Shown here: positions 27,737 through 35,022 of the stretch, piece after piece | Position numbering within the stretch: the first letter of the stretch is position 1 | Layout: every line of letters begins with the position of its first letter | Origin: Scytonema millei VB511283 | GTDB lineage: Bacteria; Cyanobacteriota; Cyanobacteriia; Cyanobacteriales; Chroococcidiopsidaceae | Reading direction: 5' to 3' | Assembly: GCF_000817735.3 (NCBI RefSeq) | Contig: NZ_JTJC03000001.1 | Span: forward strand, 1,375,336-1,439,335 | Length of the DNA stretch: 64,000 bases | Notes under the pieces: generated by a model | The model's database searches: none | Seen by the model: the letters and a program-made list of their open reading frames with translations, nothing else | Told to the model about the DNA's origin: nothing | Made by a program: the position numbers and the translations under genes

Positions 27737-28051
27737 ATGGCAAGAATAGAAGTGATTAACTTTTTACAAGCACTCGTTCGCCAATCTGAATTGCAAACCA
27801 AATTAAAAACTCTTCTTAAACCAGAAGTTTTAGCATATGCGGAGCAAGCGGGTTATAAGTTTACCGAACAAGAATTTGACGATACTGTCTGGGGAATCGA
27901 GATTTATTTAGCAAATAAATTAGGGGAAAATTTCGATTTGACATTTAGTTTGTGGGAAACAATGTGGGGCAAATACTATCTGGAATATCTCGCTGCTAAC
28001 GTCATTGATAGTTTATCCCAAAAAGAGATTGATGAGTTTCTAAACCAGTAA
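27737..28051 (+). CDS. Nif11-like protein 2
   Basis: Also exactly 104 residues and a clear paralogue of the preceding gene: the same order of Nif11-like helices (VINFLQALVRQSELQTKLKT, EVLAYAEQAGYKFTEQEFDD) and the same C-terminal pattern (SLWETMWGKYYLEYL, then LSQKEIDEFLN). The conserved tail SLWxxMWGK and FLN is the best handle for finding relatives. It starts 10 nt after its sister and ends 17 nt before the first GMC oxidoreductase, so the four genes are one transcription unit. Function unknown. Confidence 0.72.
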   Translation: MARIEVINFLQALVRQSELQTKLKTLLKPEVLAYAEQAGYKFTEQEFDDTVWGIEIYLANKLGENFDLTFSLWETMWGKYYLEYLAANVIDSLSQKEIDEFLNQ

Positions 28052-28068
28052 AAAAGGTGGACTAGTCA

Positions 28069-29616
28069 ATGAATTTTGAACGTACATTTGATTACATTAT
28101 TGTAGGTGCTGGCGCGGCTGGTTGCGTCATTGCCTACCGACTGATGAAAAATCTGGGTTGTAGCGTTCTGTTACTCGAAGCAGGCAGTCCAGATAGTAAC
28201 CCCGCCATCCACAACACAGATATGCAGTCGATGACTTCTCTGTGGGGTTCTAATGCAGATTGGGGTTACTCAACCGAACCAGAACCAGGTTTAGGCGATC
28301 GCCAAATCTCCATCGCGCAAGGCAAAGTTTTGGGCGGCGGGACTTCAATCAATGCGATGATGTACATTCGGGGCAATCGTCGCGACTACGATCGCTGGAA
28401 ATATTTAGGTAACGAAGGTTGGAGTTACCAAGAAATTTTACCCTATTTCAAGAAATCGGAAGATTATGAAGGGGGAGCCTCGGAATATCGAGGTGTAGGG
28501 GGACCTTTACACGTCATTAACTATCGCAATCCTGCACCTGTATCCCAGGCTTTCGTGTCAGCAGCGATGGAATTGGGTTATGGGGGTAATGGCTGGGACT
28601 GCAACGGCGCACAACAGGAAAATGGCGCATTTTTCTATCAATCGACTCGCACTCAAGATAATCAGCGTTGCAGTACGGCTGTTGCTTTTCTCAGACCAAT
28701 TCTCGGACATCCCAATTTTGCAGTAGAAGTTAACGCGCAAGTCACCCGACTTTTATTTGCCAAACAGCGAGTTATTGGGTTGGAATATCTGCAAGACGGC
28801 AAAATTCACCAAGTTAAAGCCGAAGCAGAAGTCATTCTTAGTTGCGGTGCATTTGAATCGCCAAAACTGTTAATGCTTTCCGGTATTGGAGCCGCCGAAC
28901 ATTTGCAAGCTCATGGTATTCCCCTCGTAGTAGATTTACCAGGAGTCGGTAAAAATCTGCAAGATCATTTGCTATTTGGAGTTGGATATAGCTGCAAGCA
29001 AGAACAACCCGTACCTAATCTTCTTTCCGAAGTAGGTTTATTTACTTACACCAACAGCGACATCGATCGCAGTACGAACTCACCCGATCTGCAATTCTTT
29101 TTTGGACCCGTACAATTTTTAGAACCTCAGTATCGAGTCGATGGTCCTGGCTTTACTTTCGCACCAATTTTAGTGCAGCCGCAAAGTCGAGGTACTGTTT
29201 CTTTAAGATCTAACAATCCTCAAGATTTAGCTGTTTTGCGTCCTAATTACTTACAGTCTGAAGCCGATCTTGATGTGTTAATTCGAGGAATTGAATTATC
29301 GAGAGAATTAGTGAATACTCGCGCTTTTGATGAATTTCGCGGTGAAGAATTAGCCCCAGGAATTTCTGTAACTAGCAAAGCAGAATTAAGCGCCTATATT
29401 CGACAAGTTGCTTCCACTGTTTGGCATCCAGTTGGAACTTGCAAAATGGGAAGCGATCGCGATGCCGTTGTCAATGCTCGACTTCAGGTTTATGGAGTAG
29501 AAGGATTGCGAGTTGCCGATGCTTCGATTATGCCCACAATTACGAGCGGGAATACGAATGCTCCTACTATCGCTATTGGTGAAAAAGCAGCCGATATGAT
29601 TATTTCTACTCGGTAA
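28069..29616 (+). CDS. GMC oxidoreductase 1 (FAD-dependent)
   Basis: 515 residues. GMC enzymes use FAD to oxidise primary or secondary alcohols or sugars. FAD motif GAGAAG at residues 13-18, the GMC signature GKVLGGGTSINAMMYIRGNR, and the C-terminal active-site pair His453 (VWHPVGTCKMG) with Asn in TSGNTNAPTIAIG. The His-Asn pair is the usual pattern of alcohol/choline-dehydrogenase-like members. No signal peptide, so cytoplasmic. The next gene is a second GMC oxidoreductase with different second active-site residue. Confidence 0.94.
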   Translation: MNFERTFDYIIVGAGAAGCVIAYRLMKNLGCSVLLLEAGSPDSNPAIHNTDMQSMTSLWGSNADWGYSTEPEPGLGDRQISIAQGKVLGGGTSINAMMYIRGNRRDYDRWKYLGNEGWSYQEILPYFKKSEDYEGGASEYRGVGGPLHVINYRNPAPVSQAFVSAAMELGYGGNGWDCNGAQQENGAFFYQSTRTQDNQRCSTAVAFLRPILGHPNFAVEVNAQVTRLLFAKQRVIGLEYLQDGKIHQVKAEAEVILSCGAFESPKLLMLSGIGAAEHLQAHGIPLVVDLPGVGKNLQDHLLFGVGYSCKQEQPVPNLLSEVGLFTYTNSDIDRSTNSPDLQFFFGPVQFLEPQYRVDGPGFTFAPILVQPQSRGTVSLRSNNPQDLAVLRPNYLQSEADLDVLIRGIELSRELVNTRAFDEFRGEELAPGISVTSKAELSAYIRQVASTVWHPVGTCKMGSDRDAVVNARLQVYGVEGLRVADASIMPTITSGNTNAPTIAIGEKAADMIISTR

Positions 29617-29675
29617 TTCGACAAAACTCAAACCAAAAATTCTAAAAAAAATAATGAATGAAGTGAGAGGCGATC

Positions 29676-31253
29676 GTGACAGAAACTTTTGATTATATTA
29701 TTGTTGGTTCGGGTGCGGCAGGTGCAACCGTTGCTTATCGCTTGAGCGAACTTGCTGATGCCAAAGTCTTAATTTTGGAAGCTGGTGGAACTCAAAATTG
29801 GGAAGCTATTGACGTTCCCTATCGCTGGAATGAGTTGCTATTGACTGAAATCGATTGGGCTTACATGAGCGTTCCCCAGCCAGGGTTAGCTAACAGACAA
29901 ATCTATTCTGCGGCTGGCAAACTGATCGGCGGAACTTCCAATATTTATCACATGATTCACACCAGAGGTAAAGCCGCTGATTTTGATGATTGGGCTTACA
30001 ACGGTTGTTCCGGTTGGTCTTTCAAAGATGTGCTACCCTATTTTCAAAAACTCGAAAATCAGGAAGACGACACCAACCCTACTGCGGGTAAAGGTGGACC
30101 AATTAATATCATTGATGCCAAATACGAAGGCAACCCAGCTTCGCAAACTTTCATCGATGCCTGTGTAGAACTAGGATATCCTTATGTCAAAGATTTTAAT
30201 GCCGAAGATTTTGGTGTTGGTTGGCATCACGTCGATATTAAAAATGGCAGGCGAGCAGGGGTCAGAACGGCATATTTAGAACCAGCTTTAGCTCGCCCTA
30301 ATGTAACTTTAAGCAGCAACTCTCAAGCAACAAAACTGGTAATAGAAAACAATCGTTGTGTAGGGGTTGAATATCAGCAGGACGGAGTTTTAAAAACTGT
30401 CAGAGCCGATCGCGAAGTCATTGTTTGTGCGGGTGCAATTCAATCGCCAAAATTATTGCTGCTTTCAGGTATTGGCAATCCAGAACAACTGCAACAATTC
30501 AACATACCTACAGTAGTCGATTTACCGGGTGTAGGAGAAAATTTTCACGACCATCCGCTGATTATCGGTCCGATGGGCATGATGTCCGAACCAGGAGCCG
30601 ATCCCAAGGGCAACATGACTGAAGTTGCCTTATTTTGGAAATCCGAACCGTCGATGCTGGTTCCCGATTTAGAAATTTGTTTGGTGCATCGCGCCCCATT
30701 TGGCGAATCATTTTTCGGTAACGTCATTCAACGCCTGCAAACGAATCAACCAATTGCGCCAGTCAGCCAGCTTGTCGATCCGAGAATCATTTTGGCACTA
30801 CCTGGTTTAGTACGTCCGCTATCGCGTGGTTGGGTGCGTTTGGCAAGTAGCGATCCGATGGCTAATCCGCTGATTAACGCCAATTATGGTGCAGAAAAAG
30901 CAGATATCGATCGCATGGTCGAGATGGTAAAAATAGCCCGTCAGATTTATCAAACTCAAGCCTTTGCCAAGTTAGGTTTAACAGAAATCAACCCAGGTCC
31001 AGAAGTCAACAGCGAAGCAGCACTCAGAGATTGGGTAATTAACAATGTCGGTTCCTACTACCACTACGTAGGATCTTGCAAAATGGGTGTCGATCGCATG
31101 GCAGTTGTAGACACGCAACTGAAAGTTTACGGCGTGGAAGGATTGCGTGTCGCAGATGCTTCGGTAATGCCCGCCATCCCCTCATCCAACCCCCATACAA
31201 CAATCGTCGCGATCGGCGAAAGAGCCGCAGATTTTATCAAACAAGAGTTGTAA
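29676..31253 (+). CDS. GMC oxidoreductase 2 (FAD-dependent)
   Basis: 525 residues, starting at GTG after GAGAGG. FAD motif GSGAAG at residues 11-16, signature GKLIGGTSNIYHMIHTRGKA, active-site His463 (YYHYVGSCKMG) and His507 (NPHTTIVAIG). The His-His pair separates it from its neighbour, which has His-Asn; this pattern is seen in glucose-oxidase-like members. About 59 bp after GMC 1. Two non-identical GMC enzymes side by side suggest two sequential oxidations or two substrates in one pathway (inference). Confidence 0.94.
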   Translation: MTETFDYIIVGSGAAGATVAYRLSELADAKVLILEAGGTQNWEAIDVPYRWNELLLTEIDWAYMSVPQPGLANRQIYSAAGKLIGGTSNIYHMIHTRGKAADFDDWAYNGCSGWSFKDVLPYFQKLENQEDDTNPTAGKGGPINIIDAKYEGNPASQTFIDACVELGYPYVKDFNAEDFGVGWHHVDIKNGRRAGVRTAYLEPALARPNVTLSSNSQATKLVIENNRCVGVEYQQDGVLKTVRADREVIVCAGAIQSPKLLLLSGIGNPEQLQQFNIPTVVDLPGVGENFHDHPLIIGPMGMMSEPGADPKGNMTEVALFWKSEPSMLVPDLEICLVHRAPFGESFFGNVIQRLQTNQPIAPVSQLVDPRIILALPGLVRPLSRGWVRLASSDPMANPLINANYGAEKADIDRMVEMVKIARQIYQTQAFAKLGLTEINPGPEVNSEAALRDWVINNVGSYYHYVGSCKMGVDRMAVVDTQLKVYGVEGLRVADASVMPAIPSSNPHTTIVAIGERAADFIKQEL

Positions 31254-31254
31254 G

Positions 31255-31397
31255 TCGGGAGTCGGGAGTCGGGAGTCGGGAGTCGGGGAAAGAGAGCTGC
31301 TCTTGAGCTGAGGAAGCTAGGGGAGCAATTCTAACCACTGGTTCCACCAGTCACTAGTCACTGATAACTGATAACTGATAACTGATAACTGATAACT
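31255..31397. repeat. STRR tracts, GGGAGTC and GATAACT units
   Basis: Four GGGAGTC heptamers directly after the GMC 2 stop (31258-31285), then five GATAACT heptamers (31360-31395). Confidence 0.85.
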
Positions 31398-31414
31398 ACC
31401 CACTAGAGGTCAAA

Positions 31415-32437
31415 ATGCCAGAACAAACACAAACAGAAATTTTCGATTTAGGTGATTTCCAACTATCAACCGGATTCATCCTCTCGAATGCCAAATTAGC
31501 GTATAAAACCCACGGTAAACTGAACGCAGCGAAAGACAATGCGATTCTGTTTCCCCATTTTTTAGGCGGAGCGCCAGAAGCTCTAGAAATCTATATTGGC
31601 GAAGATCGTCCGCTCGACCCGCGCAAATACTTTATCATCTTACCTGGGCTGTTAGGCAATGGTGTCTCTTCCTCGCCCAGCAACACAGCCGCACCATTCG
31701 ATCGCGGAGCCTTCCCGCAAACTTACATTGCTGATGATGTCATCGCTCAGCATCGGCTCGTAACGGAAAAATTCGGCATCGACGAACTGTATTTAGTCCT
31801 CGGTTGGTCTGTCGGCGCGCTGCAAACTTATGAGTGGGCGGTTCGCTTTCCCCACATGGTCAAACGTGCTGCTTCGATCGCGGGCGCTCCCAAGCCTTCC
31901 CCGTGGACTCTTTTGTGGTTGCGGACGGCAATTGAGGAGCCGATCTTAGCCGATCCCGCTTGGAACAACGGTTTCTACACCGATCCCCAAGCCGTACAAG
32001 CTGGATTGCGCCGTCAAGCACACGTCATGGCGCTGACACTACCACCACTGGGATTCTACCGTGAAGGCGAAGAAGTCTGGCGGACGATCGGCTTTGCTTC
32101 GATGGATGATTTCGTTTCTCGTTTCTGGGAAGCCTTTATGCTGCCCCAAGACCCCAACAATTTGATTAATCAATCACGCAAGACCCGCGCCGCCGACCCC
32201 AGTGCTGGTGGCGATCTATCTGCCGCACTCAGCCGCATTAAAGCACAGATGTTTGTGGTTGCTTTCACTGGCGATCGCATGTTTCCGCCGGAAGAATGCC
32301 AGCGCGATGCTGAAAGGATTCCCAACGCTAAGTATTGGGAAGTTAACAGCATCGGCGGACACTTGACGACATTTTCTCTGACTGAGCAAGACAGACAGGC
32401 AATGGATGATGTGCTGCGGCAAGTGCTAACAGCCTAG
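31415..32437 (+). CDS. MetX-like alpha/beta-hydrolase fold acyltransferase or hydrolase
   Basis: 340 residues. Resembles the homoserine O-acetyltransferase family (alpha/beta fold): LAYKTHGKLNAAKDNAILFP near the N-terminus, nucleophile elbow GWSVGALQ with Ser132, acid in FTGDRMFPPEE, and His in GGHLTTF. True MetX has GGSMGGMQ at the elbow, so this is a divergent member that probably acts on another substrate, as hydrolase or acyltransferase. Cytoplasmic. It sits in the ThDP-GMC cluster with only STRR DNA before it. Confidence 0.85.
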   Translation: MPEQTQTEIFDLGDFQLSTGFILSNAKLAYKTHGKLNAAKDNAILFPHFLGGAPEALEIYIGEDRPLDPRKYFIILPGLLGNGVSSSPSNTAAPFDRGAFPQTYIADDVIAQHRLVTEKFGIDELYLVLGWSVGALQTYEWAVRFPHMVKRAASIAGAPKPSPWTLLWLRTAIEEPILADPAWNNGFYTDPQAVQAGLRRQAHVMALTLPPLGFYREGEEVWRTIGFASMDDFVSRFWEAFMLPQDPNNLINQSRKTRAADPSAGGDLSAALSRIKAQMFVVAFTGDRMFPPEECQRDAERIPNAKYWEVNSIGGHLTTFSLTEQDRQAMDDVLRQVLTA

Positions 32438-32580
32438 AGGGAGCAGGGAGCAGGGAGTAGGGAGCAGAGGGGCAGAGGAGCTGAGGGAGCTGAGGGAGCT
32501 GAGGGAGCAAAAAACAACCGTCAACCGTCAACTGTCAACCGTCAACAATCAACTACCAATTACCAACTACCAGTTACCAT
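32438..32580. repeat. STRR tract, GGGAGCA, GAGCTGAGG and GTCAACC units
   Basis: Three kinds of short tandem unit in a row fill most of the gap between the two alpha/beta-hydrolase genes. Confidence 0.85.
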
Positions 32581-32626
32581 CTGCGTTCCTTTTGCAAGAA
32601 ATTTAGTATTTTCATGGAGAGAATCA

Positions 32627-33505
32627 ATGTATATCGGTCGCGATTGGTCAATCGATCACAACCAACGGGCAAAAGTCAACAACGCCGAACTCAGATATGC
32701 TTTAGTGGGGAGTGGCGAACCCGTACTGTGCATTCATGGTACGAATATTGCTGACAGCCTGATTACACCGCTACAGTTTTATCCCCAACTGTTTGAAAAA
32801 TACCAGTTTATCAGCTACTACAGAGCTGGCTACAACGGCAGCACCCTAGAGAAAGATAGTTTGAGCATTGAAGAAGGTGCAGAACACGCTAAACAATTGT
32901 TGGAGCATTTAGGAATTAAAAAAGCTCACATTCTGGCTTTTTCCTTTGGTGGTGTCATTGGCTTCCAGTTCATGCTGTCCTATCCCGAAATGGTGCATTC
33001 TGCCATCCTGCTCGAACCATATCTGCCGAGAGAAGCACCAGAAGCGGTGGAAGCAAACGTGAATGCCTTTAACCGAGCAATGGATCTGTTTAAAGCTGGC
33101 GATCGCCTGGGTGCGGCTCAGCGCTACATGGTGGATGTCTGCGGACACAGTTTTTTGAGTGCCGTGGATATGACGAATCCAATTGACGTGTGGGACAGAG
33201 TTGCTGTTGATGCCAATATCACTTTCACGATTGATTTTCCGGCAATTTCCAATTGGGGATTCAGAATGTCAGAGGCAGATCGGCTAGTCGAGAAAAAACC
33301 CACTATGCCAGTCTTGGCGGCGATGGGATTGGACAGCGAAGCGGCGATGCCTGGTTTTCGTGAAACGCAGCAGTTTCTGATCGACTGGCTACCGCAAGCA
33401 GAACGCTGCGGCATTATGAATGCAACTCACGGGATGCAAAGCATGAATCCTGTAGAAGTCGGACAAGCTGCCCTGGCTTTTCTCCAGAAGCACCCAATGA
33501 GTTAA
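32627..33505 (+). CDS. Alpha/beta hydrolase
   Basis: 292 residues. Typical single-domain alpha/beta hydrolase: oxyanion region VLCIHGTN, nucleophile elbow LAFSFGGVIGF with Ser106, and the C-terminal His of NATHGMQSMNP. A helical cap occupies roughly residues 135-215. No signal peptide. Substrate not predictable. It precedes the SnoaL-like gene by 17 bp, so the three genes from here to the aldo/keto reductase look like one operon. GGAGAG is 9 nt upstream of the ATG. Confidence 0.88.
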   Translation: MYIGRDWSIDHNQRAKVNNAELRYALVGSGEPVLCIHGTNIADSLITPLQFYPQLFEKYQFISYYRAGYNGSTLEKDSLSIEEGAEHAKQLLEHLGIKKAHILAFSFGGVIGFQFMLSYPEMVHSAILLEPYLPREAPEAVEANVNAFNRAMDLFKAGDRLGAAQRYMVDVCGHSFLSAVDMTNPIDVWDRVAVDANITFTIDFPAISNWGFRMSEADRLVEKKPTMPVLAAMGLDSEAAMPGFRETQQFLIDWLPQAERCGIMNATHGMQSMNPVEVGQAALAFLQKHPMS

Positions 33506-33522
33506 GCCGGAGAAGTATTTGT

Positions 33523-33948
33523 ATGTCTTTACTCGCACAAGCCGAGCAGTTCTTTGCCGCACTGAACGCCCACGATCTAGACAAGGTAGCTGCCGCGATC
33601 GCCCCGTCAGCCAGCGTTCGCACCCCCATAGGGTCATTTACTGGCGGTGAAGCTTACCGAGAGTGGATGTTGATGCACTTCCGAGCGTTACCAGATTTTA
33701 CTCACGAAATTCGCGGTATGGCAGCCGAATCAGACCGGACGCTTGCCTTCGAGCTGCACGCCACTGGAACCATGACTGGTCCTCTGGCTATGCCAGGTGG
33801 TGATTTACCTCCTACGGGCAGAACCATCAATATCTCTGCATCCGATTTCTGGCGATTTGAAGATGGGCTGATTGTTGAGTATCATCTCTACTTCGATCGA
33901 CTCGATTTCTTCGGGCAACTGGGACTAACGCCACCAGCTGATGATTAA
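33523..33948 (+). CDS. SnoaL-like (NTF2 fold) protein
   Basis: 141 residues. The pattern EQFFAALNAHDLDKVAAAIA, then REWMLMHFRALPDFTHEIRG and FWRFEDGLIVEYHLYFDRLD is the SnoaL/ester cyclase type of the NTF2-like superfamily. Members cyclise polyketides, hydrate or isomerise small molecules; many are uncharacterised. The cone-shaped pocket acid-base residues could be the Asp/His of DFTHEIRG and EYHLYFD. Short spacing to both neighbours. With EthD it is the second small cyclase/dehydratase-type fold in the cluster. Confidence 0.85.
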   Translation: MSLLAQAEQFFAALNAHDLDKVAAAIAPSASVRTPIGSFTGGEAYREWMLMHFRALPDFTHEIRGMAAESDRTLAFELHATGTMTGPLAMPGGDLPPTGRTINISASDFWRFEDGLIVEYHLYFDRLDFFGQLGLTPPADD

Positions 33949-33998
33949 TTTTTGACGCGATCTTGTATCTTTCTATTAACGCTTTTTGAAGGAAGGTT

Positions 33999-35000
33999 AT
34001 GCAGACACGCACTCTCGGTAACAACGGTCCACATGTCTCTGCCTTGGGTTTAGGGTTGATGGGGATGTCAGACTTCTACGGTCCCGCTGATGAAGCTGAA
34101 AGTATTTCTACCATACACGATGCTCTCGACGCTGGGATTACGTTATTGGATACAGGAGACTTCTACGGATCGGGTCATAACGAGATGCTCTTGCGCGAAG
34201 CCCTGAAAGGTCGCAGGCGTGAAGATGTCTTTATCGCCGTCAAATTCGGGGCGATGCGATCGCCTAATGGTGGTTTTATTGGCGTTGATTGCCGTCCCGC
34301 CTCCGTGAAAAACTTCCTCGCCTACACGCTCAAACGGCTAGGAACCGACTACATCGATCTTTACCAACCAGCGCGGATAGACCATACAGTGCCGATTGAG
34401 GAGACAGTCGGCGCGATCGCCGAAATGGTTGCAGCGGGATACGTCCGCCATGTCGGACTTTCAGAAGCAGGAGCCGAAACCCTGCGCCGCGCCCAAGCCG
34501 TTCACCCGATTAGTTGGCTGCAAATTGAATATTCGCTCCTCAGTCGCGGTATCGAAGCTGAAATTCTGCCTACAGCCCGCGAACTTGGCATTGCGATCGC
34601 TGCCTATGGAGTCCTATCGCGCGGTCTTTTGAGCGGTCACTGGTCGAAACAACGATCCGAAACAGCCCGCGATTTCCGCGCCTACCTGCCCCGCTTTACG
34701 GGCGCAAACCTAGATTGCAACCTCGCCCTTGTCGAGGCATTACGGGCGATTGCCGACGAGAAAGGGGCGACAGTGGCTCAAGTCGCGATCGCCTGGGCTT
34801 TAGCGCAAGGCTCGGACATTATTCCCCTAGTTGGGGCGCGTCGGCGCGATCGCCTTGCTGAGGCGCTAGGGGCGCTAGAAGTGCAGCTGTCTGTGGCAGA
34901 TCTCGCCCGGATTGAAAAGGCAGTACCGACAACTGCGGTAGCGGGCGATCGCTACGATGCTGGGCAGATGGCTATGCTCGACAGCGAAAGAAAAACATAA
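33999..35000 (+). CDS. Aldo/keto reductase
   Basis: 333 residues, an NADPH-dependent (beta/alpha)8 aldo/keto reductase. Catalytic tetrad: Asp51 and Tyr56 (LLDTGDFYGSG), Lys82 (AVKFG) and His129 (RIDHTVP). The Tyr is normal; the Asp-Tyr spacing is standard. The C-terminal cofactor region (IIPLVGARRRDRLAEALGAL) is of the AKR13/YajO-like type. Reduces aldehydes or ketones in the cytoplasm. GAAGGAAGG upstream of the ATG is a good ribosome site. The next gene starts 22 nt later, so it is co-transcribed. Confidence 0.93.
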   Translation: MQTRTLGNNGPHVSALGLGLMGMSDFYGPADEAESISTIHDALDAGITLLDTGDFYGSGHNEMLLREALKGRRREDVFIAVKFGAMRSPNGGFIGVDCRPASVKNFLAYTLKRLGTDYIDLYQPARIDHTVPIEETVGAIAEMVAAGYVRHVGLSEAGAETLRRAQAVHPISWLQIEYSLLSRGIEAEILPTARELGIAIAAYGVLSRGLLSGHWSKQRSETARDFRAYLPRFTGANLDCNLALVEALRAIADEKGATVAQVAIAWALAQGSDIIPLVGARRRDRLAEALGALEVQLSVADLARIEKAVPTTAVAGDRYDAGQMAMLDSERKT

Positions 35001-35022
35001 AAACGTTAACAAGAGTTTTGCT

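Noticed and set aside
27412-28051. RiPP precursor peptides of the Nif11 type
   Set aside because: No Gly-Gly site, no small Cys/Ser/Thr core, and no lanthipeptide or other modifying enzyme in the window.
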